Below are positions 50,798 through 59,974 of a DNA stretch of 64,000 nt, piece after piece (position 1 is the first letter of the stretch; each line of letters opens with the position of its first letter). The stretch comes from Phototrophicus methaneseepsis (lineage in GTDB: Bacteria > Chloroflexota > Anaerolineae > Aggregatilineales > Phototrophicaceae), in the NCBI RefSeq assembly GCF_015500095.1, contig NZ_CP062983.1, positions 2,356,001 through 2,420,000 on the forward strand. The letters are read 5' to 3'. The position numbers were made by a program, and so were the translations under genes. The notes beneath the pieces were generated by a model. It ran no database searches, was not told the origin of the DNA, and saw only the letters and a list, made by a program, of their open reading frames with translations.

Positions 50798-53700
50798 TTG
50801 AACAAATACTATAATGTGAAAAACTACGCCCGTGTGCCTGATACAGAACAGCTTCCATCTCTGATTGAGATTCAGTCGAGCGCCTTCGAGTGGTTTATCC
50901 GCGAAGGTCTATTGGAGTTGTTCGACGAGATCAATCCAATTGAAAGCTTCAACGGGAATTTGAAGCTGTATTTTCCTGGTAAGATCCCTGAAGCTGAACA
51001 GTTCGGCCTGAAGTATTGGTTCGAAGAGCCAAAATACAGTCAGGAACTGTGCATTGAGCGTGATATGTCCTATGCTGCGCCGCTTTACGTCCGAGTCGCC
51101 CTCGTGAACCGTGAGGCTGGCGATGAAGTCGTTACGCAGGATATCTTCCTCGGCGATTTCCCCCTGATGACGGACAAAGGTACTTTCATTATTAATGGTA
51201 GTGAGCGCGTTGTCGTCAGCCAGTTGATTCGTTCTCCTGGTGTTTACTTCGACGCAGATGAAGATCGTGCCACAGGCCGTCTGCTGTCCAATGCGAAGTT
51301 GATCCCTGATCGCGGCGCATGGATGGAATTTGAAACCAAGAAGAACGATTACCTCACCATCAAGTTCAATCGCAAGCGCACGCTGCCCGTAACGGTGCTG
51401 CTGCGCGCTCTGGCTGCTGTCGATGATGGCCTGCCGGAAGCGATGAGCCCCATCAAGACGGGCGAGACGGATGAAATCCTCGCGCTCTTCAAGGATGTGG
51501 ATGATGATGAGAACCACCCCCATATTGAAAGCTCCATCAAGAATGAGCCAATGTGGGACCTGAAGAAGAACCAGACGGTTGCGGAAGCGGCACTCATTGA
51601 GTTCTACCGCAAGATGCGCCCTGGTGATCCGCCAACCCTGGATAATGCGCGCGAATATCTGATTAGCCAGTTGTTCGATCAGCGTCGTTACGACCTGGAG
51701 CGCGTGGGCCGTTATAAGCTCAATCAGCGCCTGGGCCTTGATTCGACCATTCCGCGCAGTGTGCGTACCGTCAGTAAGGCTGATATTGTCGCTGTCGTCC
51801 GCCGCATGATTGAAATCAACACCGGCAAAGCATCCCGCGACGACATTGATCACCTCGGTAATCGCCGTGTGAAGACAGTCGGCGAACTCATCATGAATAA
51901 ACTACGCGTTGGCTTGCGCCGTATGGAACGTGTGGTGAAGGAACGTATGTCGATCCGTGAGATTGACAACATGACCCCGGTATCGCTCGTGAACATCCGC
52001 CCGATTGTGGCTTCTGTTCGTGAGTTCTTCGGTTCGTCACAGTTGTCTCAGTTCATGGAACAGACCAACCCGCTGGCAGAACTGACGCACAAGCGTACAC
52101 TCTCCGCTTTGGGGCCAGGTGGTCTGCGTCGTGAGCGTGCTGGCTTCGATGTCCGTGACGTTCACCATAGCCACTATGGACGTATCTGCCCGATTGAGAC
52201 GCCTGAAGGCCCGAATATCGGTCTGATTGGTCGTCTGGCATCCTACGCGCGAGTGAATGAATATGGCTTCATTGAGACGCCATACCGCAAAGTCGTGAAG
52301 TTCCTTGCCGTAGATGATGCAGAACTCCTGGGTCGTCGTGTACGCGATGATGTGGAAGACAGCAACGACAAGGTGATCGTCGCAGAAGATACGGTCATCA
52401 CTGAAAAGGAAGTTCAGGCCCTCAAGAAGGCAAATATCGAGCGCGTGCCGGTTGTGCCTTTCGTTGTACATGACATTGAATACCTGAACGCGGATGATGA
52501 AGATCATTACATCATCGCTCAGGCGAACAGTCTCCTGAACGAAGATGGCGAGTTCATCTCCAACCGTGTTTCCTGCCGCTATCGCCAGGGTTTCCGTGTG
52601 GTCCCTGTACAGCAGGTCGACTATATCGACATTGCGCCGCGTCAGATCGTGGGTATCAGTGCCGCGTTGATCCCATTCCTTGAGCATGACGATGCGAACC
52701 GTGCGCTGATGGGCTCCAACATGCAGCGTCAGGCTGTGCCGCTGCTGCAACCGGATGTTCCGATTGTGAGCACAGGCATGGAAGACAAGGCCGCTATCGA
52801 CAGTGGGCAGGTGTTGCTCGCTGAAGAATCCGGCGAGGTCATCAGCGTTCAGGGCGATCGCATCATCATCCGTCAGGATAATGGTGAAGAACGTCGCTAC
52901 CAACTGCGTAAATATAACCGTAGTAACCAATCAACCTGCATCGATCAGCGCCCCATCGTTATGAAGGGTACCCGCGTCGAAAAAGGTGATGTGCTTGCGG
53001 ATAGCTCCAGCACCTATATGGGCAACCTGGCCCTTGGTCACGATGTGCTGGCCGCTTTCATCTGCTGGGACGGTGGTAACTACGAAGATGCGCTGCTCAT
53101 CAGCGAAGACATGCTGCGCAAGGATAAGTTCACCAGCATCCACATCGAAAAGCACGAAGTGGAAGCCCGTGATACCAAGCTCGGCCCTGAAGAAATCACC
53201 TATGATATCCCGAATGTCGGCGAAGACGCACTGAAGGACCTGGACGAATTCGGTATCGTCCGCGTGGGTGCAGAAGTTGGCCCGCACGATATTCTGGTCG
53301 GTAAGATTACGCCGAAGGGTGAAAAAGAACTCAGCCCGGAAGAAAAACTGCTGCGCGCCATCTTCGGTGAACAGGCCCGCGAAGTGAAAGATAGCTCGCT
53401 GCGCCTGCCGCATGGTGACAGTGGTAAAGTGGTTGACGTGAAGACCTTCACCCGCGAAGAACACCCTGATCTTTCAGCAGGTGTGGAGAAGATGGTCCGC
53501 GTCAGTATCGCTCAGCGTCGTAAGTTGACGGTCGGCGATAAAATGGCAGGTCGTCACGGTAATAAGGGTGTGATCTCCCGCGTTGTGAAGATCGAAGACA
53601 TGCCGTACCTGGAAGATGGTACTGCTGTCGAAATCATCCTGAACCCGACAGGTGTGCCAGGTCGTATGAATATCGGTCAGGTGCTGGAACTGCACCTGGG

Positions 53701-54784
53701 TTGGGCTGCGGATCGCCTCGGCTTCCGCGCTGTGACGCCGGTGTTCGATGGTGCGGATGAGCCGGAAATTCAGGCTGATCTGGGCCGTGCCTGGATGATC
53801 GACGAAGCCTGGCGCGTGATTACCGAACGTGCCTGGGAGTGGATCAACGAATACTATGATAGCGAAGAGCTGCAAGACGACGACGAAGTGCGCCGTTACT
53901 ACATCCACGCATGGCTGGGCGAGAACGAACTCTACGACCCGGATGCGCTGATGCAGTCACAGGTTTATGCACGTCGCGCTGTTGTGACGGAATGGCTGCG
54001 TGAAAAGGGTTACGATCCTGAGAACGTGCTCATCTTCGATAACAGCACCCGTGTGCTGGTTGATCGTGAAGTCGTTGATCAGAACGCGATTGACGTTTCC
54101 CTGCGTTTGTGGATTGAGGCTTATGCGCCTGAACCCATCGACGTACCAGCAGATGCCGACCAGCGTCAGTTGTTCGATTTTGCGAACAAGGTCATGTTCG
54201 AAACAGGCCAACCTGTCCCGCAATACGGCAAGCACAAGCTGTACGATGGCCGCAGCGGCGAATTGTTCGATAACCATGTGGCTGTTGGCTATGTGCACAT
54301 GCTCAAGCTGGCCCACCTTGTCGAAGACAAAGCGCATGCGCGTTCAACAGGCCCTTACAGCCTCGTTACGCAGCAGCCGTTGGGTGGTAAGGCACAGTTC
54401 GGTGGTCAGCGCTTTGGTGAAATGGAAGTGTGGGCCCTGGAAGCTTACGGCGCAGCTTATACGCTGCAGGAGATGCTCACCGTTAAATCCGATGATGTTC
54501 AGGGTCGCGTCAAGACCTATGAAAGCATCGTGAAGGGTGAACCCATCGAAGAACCGGGCATCCCGACAAGCTTCCGCGTGTTGGTGAAGGAACTGCAGAG
54601 CCTTGGCCTTGCGGTAGAAGCCATCACGACGAGTGGTGATGTCATCCGCTTCGGTAAAGATGAAGAACAGGCCAATAAGCGCTCTGGCGAAAATGGCTTG
54701 ATGGGGCTGGCCCGTGGCGCTTCACAAAGCCCGGAACAGCGCGCCGCTGAAGCTCAGAATGCAGAGTTGGAAACAGGCGACTAG
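50798..54784 (+). CDS. rpoB: DNA-directed RNA polymerase subunit beta
   Basis: 1328 residues starting at TTG with aggag 7 bp before it. All landmarks are present: the rifampicin region ([34 protein letters not shown]), [58 protein letters not shown] and [22 protein letters not shown]. The residue matching E. coli Asp516 is Glu here, and 518 is Thr, while His526 and Ser531 positions are conserved. The subunit forms the catalytic core with beta-prime. Most bacteria have rplJ-rplL before and rpoC after; here neither is adjacent, and the gene is its own unit between a near-consensus promoter and a terminator. Confidence 0.98.
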   Translation: MNKYYNVKNYARVPDTEQLPSLIEIQSSAFEWFIREGLLELFDEINPIESFNGNLKLYFPGKIPEAEQFGLKYWFEEPKYSQELCIERDMSYAAPLYVRVALVNREAGDEVVTQDIFLGDFPLMTDKGTFIINGSERVVVSQLIRSPGVYFDADEDRATGRLLSNAKLIPDRGAWMEFETKKNDYLTIKFNRKRTLPVTVLLRALAAVDDGLPEAMSPIKTGETDEILALFKDVDDDENHPHIESSIKNEPMWDLKKNQTVAEAALIEFYRKMRPGDPPTLDNAREYLISQLFDQRRYDLERVGRYKLNQRLGLDSTIPRSVRTVSKADIVAVVRRMIEINTGKASRDDIDHLGNRRVKTVGELIMNKLRVGLRRMERVVKERMSIREIDNMTPVSLVNIRPIVASVREFFGSSQLSQFMEQTNPLAELTHKRTLSALGPGGLRRERAGFDVRDVHHSHYGRICPIETPEGPNIGLIGRLASYARVNEYGFIETPYRKVVKFLAVDDAELLGRRVRDDVEDSNDKVIVAEDTVITEKEVQALKKANIERVPVVPFVVHDIEYLNADDEDHYIIAQANSLLNEDGEFISNRVSCRYRQGFRVVPVQQVDYIDIAPRQIVGISAALIPFLEHDDANRALMGSNMQRQAVPLLQPDVPIVSTGMEDKAAIDSGQVLLAEESGEVISVQGDRIIIRQDNGEERRYQLRKYNRSNQSTCIDQRPIVMKGTRVEKGDVLADSSSTYMGNLALGHDVLAAFICWDGGNYEDALLISEDMLRKDKFTSIHIEKHEVEARDTKLGPEEITYDIPNVGEDALKDLDEFGIVRVGAEVGPHDILVGKITPKGEKELSPEEKLLRAIFGEQAREVKDSSLRLPHGDSGKVVDVKTFTREEHPDLSAGVEKMVRVSIAQRRKLTVGDKMAGRHGNKGVISRVVKIEDMPYLEDGTAVEIILNPTGVPGRMNIGQVLELHLGWAADRLGFRAVTPVFDGADEPEIQADLGRAWMIDEAWRVITERAWEWINEYYDSEELQDDDEVRRYYIHAWLGENELYDPDALMQSQVYARRAVVTEWLREKGYDPENVLIFDNSTRVLVDREVVDQNAIDVSLRLWIEAYAPEPIDVPADADQRQLFDFANKVMFETGQPVPQYGKHKLYDGRSGELFDNHVAVGYVHMLKLAHLVEDKAHARSTGPYSLVTQQPLGGKAQFGGQRFGEMEVWALEAYGAAYTLQEMLTVKSDDVQGRVKTYESIVKGEPIEEPGIPTSFRVLVKELQSLGLAVEAITTSGDVIRFGKDEEQANKRSGENGLMGLARGASQSPEQRAAEAQNAELETGD

Positions 54785-54817
54785 CCACACTCTCGCAATC
54801 TATCTCTAAAGCATTTA

Positions 54818-54847
54818 AAAGGGCATGCCAACTCGGCATGCCTTTTT
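54818..54847 (+). terminator. Rho-independent terminator after rpoB
   Basis: aaagggcatgcc (54818-54829) pairs with ggcatgcctttt (54835-54846, one bulge) over a 5-nt loop, then T. It confirms that transcription stops after rpoB and does not continue to an rpoC. Confidence 0.85.
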
Positions 54848-54972
54848 GCTTTCGTAATCCGCCTCACAGGTCATCCACGGCTGTTAACGCTTTGACTATC
54901 TAAGAACTGTTTGCTTGCATATCGACATTTTCGTATACTGAAAGCAGAGTTAGATGAATAAGGCTGGCAGCT

Positions 54973-55506
54973 ATGCCGGATAAGAAACGTCGCAATTTAT
55001 TTGAAGAACATATTGAAAGTGAAGATTTTGATGTCGGCGATCTAGGTACGATTGGCTCGCTGAATTTATCACCGCAATTAACTGAACTGCTGACTTCCCT
55101 CCCTCAGCCGCTGGATTATCGCATCTGGGATGAGTACCTCGATGAACGCCAGAAACTCTTGTGCGCACAGCTCACAATCGAGATTATCGACCGTGTTCTA
55201 CGTGATCAGTTCCCCCAGGAAGTGATGCATCTTAGTGATGATGAACTGATTTATATGCTGACTGTTCCCGTTGCGCTCTCTGTGTTGGTCGAGAGCCAGT
55301 TTAGCAAAAAGCCAAAGCCAACCGAAGCGCCTGTCGTTTCGTCGGTGTCGGCACGGGGTAATGTCTCAGTATTGGATGAACAGAGCAGGCCTCTGCCAGA
55401 AAAACCCTTGCAGCGCCCGGTCCAGAACCCGGAATGGGCAAATGCACTGGGCCAATTTGTGCGCGATACGGGTCGTTTTTTTAAGAAGCTTTTCCGGCGC
55501 ACATAG
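54973..55506 (+). CDS. Unknown cytosolic protein
   Basis: 177 residues with no signal peptide or membrane segment. A basic start (MPDKKRRNLFEEH) leads to a helical domain (about 30-110, with PQPLDYRIWDEYLDERQKLLCAQLTIEIIDRVLRD in part) and a Pro/Ser-rich, then basic tail ending FFKKLFRRT. I recognise no family. It follows rpoB on the same strand but after a terminator, and ends 8 bp from the convergent glycosyltransferase gene. Confidence 0.6.
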   Translation: MPDKKRRNLFEEHIESEDFDVGDLGTIGSLNLSPQLTELLTSLPQPLDYRIWDEYLDERQKLLCAQLTIEIIDRVLRDQFPQEVMHLSDDELIYMLTVPVALSVLVESQFSKKPKPTEAPVVSSVSARGNVSVLDEQSRPLPEKPLQRPVQNPEWANALGQFVRDTGRFFKKLFRRT

Positions 55507-55514
55507 GCCGATCT

Positions 55515-56768
55515 TTATTTCAGTTGAGCGATAGCCCGCTCGTAAGCGGTGAGCATCCCCTGGACTTGCTGCTCCAGGGTGAACATCTCTAACAGGCGTT
55601 CATAGCCTGCTTGCCCCATACGCTGGTTCAATGCTGCATCTTGTAGTAGGCGGCGCAGGCGATCCGCGAAGGTATCTGTATCATACGGATTGATTAGATA
55701 ACCTGTTTCCCCATCAACGACGATTTCAGTCGGCCCACTGTAGCAGCTTGCGATGACGGGCTTATGGGCCGCCATGGCTTCAGTCAGGACCATGCCGAAC
55801 GATTCGAAGATGATGCTTGGCATCACAATCACATCAGCCATCTGATAGGCCGCCGCCAGTTCTTCCCCTGCCATCCATCCGCCGCTGACGATGTGTTTCT
55901 CTCTCAAATTGGCATATTCAGGTTGTTGGATTTGCTGCTCAATCGGCAGTGACGACAGCACCAGCACGACGGCTTCCGGTACATCCTCAATGATATGCTG
56001 CATCGCATCCATCAATTGAATGGTGCCTTTGGGCCTGCTTAGGCGGCCAGCGAACAGGATGATTTTCTTGCCTTGTAAGCCGAGCTTTTCTCTCAGGGCC
56101 TGGGCAGCTTCTGGCGAGGCCTGGAATGTGTCGGGGTTCAGCCCATTGTAGACGACATCGAAATTTGGGAGGTTATTGGCCGCGTGGGCATCTGCCAGCG
56201 ATTGACTGGGCGCTGTGCGTACCTGTGTGTCTTGCGACAGAATGCGCTGAATGATCTGGTTGCGAAAGGGATTATAGCGCAGGCGTTGTGTGCGCAGATT
56301 GTGCCGTTCTGGCAACCGATAAGCCCCTGGGTCTGGGATGCCGCATTCGTGCGGGTCAATGAAGTAATCAATCTTTGTATAGGCGAAGGGCATCACATCA
56401 TGGGACGTAAAGACGGCTGGAATGCCCATCTGGTGCGCCAATGACAGGCTCGCATAAGAAAGGTGCGAGTGAATATTGTGCGCGTTGATGACATCAGGCC
56501 GGATCTGTTTATAAAGCCGCTTGAGTCCTGGTATGACCTGAGGGTTCCTGAGCGAAAAATACGCCCGGAAGCGCTCAGGATAGCGGCTCCGCAGGTGATA
56601 AGTCGGGATGCCCTCGCGCAGTGCAGTAAAACGAAAGTGATCTGTCGCGGCAACAACGTGGACCTCGTGCTTGGCATCGGTTAAACCCTGGGCCAGCCTC
56701 CAGGCCATTAAACCCGCTCCGCCCCGATTTTCTGGCGGGATTCGATCACTCAGCAGTAGTATGCGCAT
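55515..56768 (-). CDS. GT4-family glycosyltransferase
   Basis: 417 residues with the GT-B fold. The N-terminal half starts MRILLLSDRIPPENRGGAGLMAWRLAQGL; the C-terminal half has ILFAGRLSRPKGTIQLMDAM and the Ex7E motif in FESFGMVLTEAMA followed by ASCYSGPTEIVVDGETGYLI. It would add a sugar from a nucleotide donor to a lipid or polysaccharide acceptor at the cytosolic membrane face. aagga precedes the start. It is the last of three genes (phosphoribosyltransferase, GT4, GT4) on this strand. Confidence 0.92.
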   Translation of the reverse strand: MRILLLSDRIPPENRGGAGLMAWRLAQGLTDAKHEVHVVAATDHFRFTALREGIPTYHLRSRYPERFRAYFSLRNPQVIPGLKRLYKQIRPDVINAHNIHSHLSYASLSLAHQMGIPAVFTSHDVMPFAYTKIDYFIDPHECGIPDPGAYRLPERHNLRTQRLRYNPFRNQIIQRILSQDTQVRTAPSQSLADAHAANNLPNFDVVYNGLNPDTFQASPEAAQALREKLGLQGKKIILFAGRLSRPKGTIQLMDAMQHIIEDVPEAVVLVLSSLPIEQQIQQPEYANLREKHIVSGGWMAGEELAAAYQMADVIVMPSIIFESFGMVLTEAMAAHKPVIASCYSGPTEIVVDGETGYLINPYDTDTFADRLRRLLQDAALNQRMGQAGYERLLEMFTLEQQVQGMLTAYERAIAQLK

Positions 56769-56835
56769 TTTAAAGTGGGTCCTTTCGCGCTGTATCCCGA
56801 CAATGATCTATCGGGTTGGGCGGCTCTATAACGGT

Positions 56836-58068
56836 TTAATCTGCCTGAACAGCCCTGTCGTTTTGTTGTGCCAGACGTTGGCATTGTTCGATGTGTTGTT
56901 TGATCACTCGCGCCCGCGCTGCCCAAGTGTAATCCGCCATGACGAGGCTGTATGCATTTCTCGCCAAACGTTGCCGCAAGGGCGTGTCGTGGTTTAAACG
57001 TTGTAAAGCGTCTCTCAGAGCGTGCGCATTATCATAGGGGAAGAGTAACGCGGTTTCCCCATCTGTGACCACTTCTTGCGTCGCTGGCAATGCGGAAGCA
57101 ACGACAGCACAGCCTGCGGCCATATATTCAAACAGCTTCAGCGACGATGTATAAAAGGCGAAGTGAGGCGTCCAGGGCAAAGGCAGGACACCCACGTCAA
57201 AGGCGCGCAAATAGAGGGGAACATCTTCTGGCGAGACTTGCCCTGCATAGAGAAAGCGCGATTCTGGCAAGCCATGGGCCAGCCAGCGCTGTCGTAATGC
57301 CTGGGCGGCGGGGTCTGGCCCGCCTACGATGGCGATATATGCATCTGGCACTTCAGCCAATGCATCAACGACCATGCCGACGCCTTTATCCATGTTCATC
57401 GTCTTGAGCTGGCCCATATACCCCACGATATAGGCATCCTGCGGCCAGCCAATCTGTGTTCTTGCGGCTTGTTGCGTCGGTAGATTCGCAAATCGCTCAG
57501 CGCGGACGCCATCATGTACGACGCGCATTTTATCAGCAGAGGCACCCCCTGCAACCAGATCATCGCGCAACTTGCCCGTCAGCGGGAGTATGGCCCCACA
57601 GCGCGCCGCCACAGCTTGTTGAATGTGCCGTCCCATCTTAGAGGGCCGGACCGTATGTGGCTCATAGGCTAGTTTGACGCGCGGCTTGGTGTAGCTCAGC
57701 GGCAGGAGGATGTTTTCATCGCGTGAATAATACACATCCGCCTGAGTAAAGAGCATGCGCAGCAGCATCACCACAATATAGGAGATGACCTGTACATAGA
57801 AAAAGCCACGCTCAATTTTGAGGTTACCACGTGCCAGCGGCATCAAATCTAAAATAGGCAGGCGTTTGATCGCAAACGACTTGGTTACACCATAATGCGC
57901 GAATGGATCGCTAATCCGGCGCATCTGGGCCGTATTAAAGCGCCGTGCTGTCCACAGCTCAACATCGTACCCAGCCTGAGCCAGTGCCTCACAGTTTTGC
58001 ATAATCTGCAAGCCGTGTGCTTTTTCAGTCGGGATACGAATCACACCCAGGTAAATCAACTTTGGCAT
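56836..58068 (-). CDS. GT4-family glycosyltransferase
   Basis: 410 residues. Opening PKLIYLGVIRIPTEKAHGLQIMQNCEALAQAGYDVELWT is a GT-B N-terminal domain; the donor domain has MNMDKGVGMVVDALAEV and LKLFEYMAAGCAVVASALPATQEVVTDGETALLF, with the conserved Glu in FEYMAAG. A hydrophobic stretch (about 93-110, VQVISYIVVMLLRMLF) may rest against the membrane. It starts 8 bp after the phosphoribosyltransferase stop and is followed by another GT4 gene, so the three are probably co-transcribed and act on one glycan or glycolipid. Confidence 0.92.
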   Translation of the reverse strand: MPKLIYLGVIRIPTEKAHGLQIMQNCEALAQAGYDVELWTARRFNTAQMRRISDPFAHYGVTKSFAIKRLPILDLMPLARGNLKIERGFFYVQVISYIVVMLLRMLFTQADVYYSRDENILLPLSYTKPRVKLAYEPHTVRPSKMGRHIQQAVAARCGAILPLTGKLRDDLVAGGASADKMRVVHDGVRAERFANLPTQQAARTQIGWPQDAYIVGYMGQLKTMNMDKGVGMVVDALAEVPDAYIAIVGGPDPAAQALRQRWLAHGLPESRFLYAGQVSPEDVPLYLRAFDVGVLPLPWTPHFAFYTSSLKLFEYMAAGCAVVASALPATQEVVTDGETALLFPYDNAHALRDALQRLNHDTPLRQRLARNAYSLVMADYTWAARARVIKQHIEQCQRLAQQNDRAVQAD

Positions 58069-58076
58069 CGCTGCGG

Positions 58077-58820
58077 CTAACCCCGTTCGTAGGTTGCACG
58101 CAAATAGATGTCGATGAGATAACGCGGGTAGCCAATTTTGATGAGATTATCTTCACAGTCAGAGAGTGTCGCGCCGTTATCGCGCCAGAAGGGCACACGC
58201 TTCACCAATGTTTCGACTTTCTCCCGTGGGGTGATAATCCATGTGTCTTTTGGTACATAGCCATAGAAAATCACGGGGTCCATCTCTTTGACGATACCCG
58301 TATTCTTGAGGTAAGGCGCAATCAGGACGATCTTACGCGCGCCACGTTCCGTCAGGTGCTGGCCTACAAAACGAGCCGTGCCGCCCAGGTCTACCAAGTC
58401 TTCCACCACGCCCACAACCTGATCTTTCACATCAATAGATAGGGGGTGCTTGATGAATGGCTCATCCAGTGGGTCGCCTGGCCCTGCATAATATTTCACG
58501 CCCATCGTGCCGAAGTTAATGGGTGGTACATTTTTGTTGAGCGTCCAGGCCAGGTGGTCATGCAGCAATACACCAGGTAACAGGCCACCCATCGTGATCA
58601 TTACGGCGTGGGTAATTTGTTCTCGCGTGCTGATGTTGTTGATCTGGTAACGGTAAACCTGGCGAGCTAATTGCGCGGCAATATACGTGCTGACGTGATC
58701 CGGGACGTATAAAAACTTGAGTTCATCATAATCAATTTGTGCGCCGAAAGGATTCTTCCAGAAGTCAGCATCAATTCGATCTTCCGGCGCTTGGATGTAA
58801 TCAATATAAGTTTGGGACAT
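58077..58820 (-). CDS. Phosphoribosyltransferase-family protein
   Basis: 247 residues from the ATG at 58820, chosen for the agagga 6 bp upstream. The PRPP-binding loop is recognisable as VVEDLVDLGGTARFVGQHL, with the hydrophobic strand and acidic pair before it. Length and layout are like purine or xanthine phosphoribosyltransferases, but the PPi loop and base-binding parts do not match a named enzyme, so it may be a regulatory or glycan-related member. It heads the GT4 pair; a link to nucleotide-sugar supply is only a guess from position. Confidence 0.75.
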   Translation of the reverse strand: MSQTYIDYIQAPEDRIDADFWKNPFGAQIDYDELKFLYVPDHVSTYIAAQLARQVYRYQINNISTREQITHAVMITMGGLLPGVLLHDHLAWTLNKNVPPINFGTMGVKYYAGPGDPLDEPFIKHPLSIDVKDQVVGVVEDLVDLGGTARFVGQHLTERGARKIVLIAPYLKNTGIVKEMDPVIFYGYVPKDTWIITPREKVETLVKRVPFWRDNGATLSDCEDNLIKIGYPRYLIDIYLRATYERG

Positions 58821-58928
58821 GGAAGTTCCTCTGATTTGGTGCGGTGGTGATGTGAGAACAGGTGTCACAGCGGTATTTTACCGTCCTCACGCGGGTGTGT
58901 CACTGTGGATTGTGCGTAGATTTCCTGC

Positions 58929-59705
58929 TTATCGGTTCTTCTCGCGTAGGAGATGCAGCAAAATTTCGTAGAATGCACGGAGATCGCCAGTGCTGCCATC
59001 TTTGCTGACGAGGATGGGTAAATCGTCCGTTTCTTCTAGTCGGAGGTTTGCACGTGGGTCGAACATGGCATCCAGCGCGATTTCCCGCGTGCGATCTGTC
59101 AGGCCGTGATGCTCGCCTGTAATCGTATACAGATCGAGTAAAAAACCATCTAGCTCCCGATGGAAAACCACAGAATGCCGATGCGCTTCAACATCGTTAT
59201 GGATATTCAGGCCCCGGATTGTGCGGGCGCGCATCTCCTGGGCGATGAAAAGCAGCTCTTTCATCAGCAAGCCCAGGTTAAGCTGCTGGGTGCGCCCACT
59301 GCGATAGTGGCGTGCATCGCCTGCGTTATAGTAAAGCTCCGTTGGCACGCCAAATTCTCGGTAGCCCTGCACGATGAACTGGCGATAGTTCTTTTGTTTG
59401 GCGGGGATTTCGTCTTCCCATAGCTGCACGTAAAGGGGCATTTGGTAAGTCAGGCTATAGCGCACATCTTCTTGATAATGCTCATCTGCCAACCGCCGGA
59501 AGACCCCTAACGCATCGTCACGTGCGCCACGCTTCCCCAGATTAAGATCACTGGTATGCTGCTGTTCATTGGTCACTTCTAACTTAATTGGGAGGGCGTG
59601 GTCAAAGGCAGTGGATTGGCTCACTGTATCGACAATATCCAAAAAACGCTCTGATGCGTTCTCGCTGCCGTCTAGTTCGATGATGAAAATGTAGTTCCAG
59701 CTCAT
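58929..59705 (-). CDS. Unknown cytosolic protein
   Basis: 258 residues with no signal peptide or membrane segment. The start MSWNYIFIIELDGSENASERFLDIVDTV suggests an alpha/beta fold; further on are many His and Arg residues (GDARHYRSGRTQQLNLG, NIHNDVEAHRHSVVFHRELDG). I recognise no family. It is on the same strand as the phosphoribosyltransferase/GT4 genes, 108 bp before them, so operon membership is open. Confidence 0.65.
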   Translation of the reverse strand: MSWNYIFIIELDGSENASERFLDIVDTVSQSTAFDHALPIKLEVTNEQQHTSDLNLGKRGARDDALGVFRRLADEHYQEDVRYSLTYQMPLYVQLWEDEIPAKQKNYRQFIVQGYREFGVPTELYYNAGDARHYRSGRTQQLNLGLLMKELLFIAQEMRARTIRGLNIHNDVEAHRHSVVFHRELDGFLLDLYTITGEHHGLTDRTREIALDAMFDPRANLRLEETDDLPILVSKDGSTGDLRAFYEILLHLLREKNR

Positions 59706-59900
59706 TGTCGCCTCGCAAACGTGCGCGGTTATTATAACGAGAATCTGCCCATCATGTTACTGAGCATCCTCATAGCGCGCTATACAGCGTACTCTGTAGG
59801 AATATCCCCGGCTGAAGGGCATTTTACGGATCCGTGGGCTATCTAAGCTGAATTCAAATAACCATGTCTCGGTAAATGAAGCAGTGACAGGACTACGCCC

Positions 59901-59929
59901 TCGTCAATGTGGGTTCCCTTTTTTATAAT
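59901..59929 (+). promoter_or_regulatory. Candidate promoter of glyQS
   Basis: TCGTCA (59901-59906, 4 of 6), 17 bp, perfect TATAAT (59924-59929), 45 bp before the start codon. An 8-bp palindrome gagcgctc overlaps the following bases (59930-59937). I see no convincing T-box. Confidence 0.5.
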
Positions 59930-59974
59930 GAGCGCTCTGATTGAACGTTTTTCATCCGTCAGGACAAGATTTTC

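Noticed and set aside
59930-59937. gagcgctc palindrome as another copy of the LacI operator
   Set aside because: It lacks the outer TGA/TCA half-site bases of 382-395 and sits before a tRNA synthetase gene; probably chance.
59706-59974. Possible T-box leader before glyQS, because of gtgggttccc followed by T near 59908
   Set aside because: The T-box core AGGGTGGNACCGCG is absent and no specifier stem with a glycine codon is visible. The T run is better read as part of the promoter spacer.
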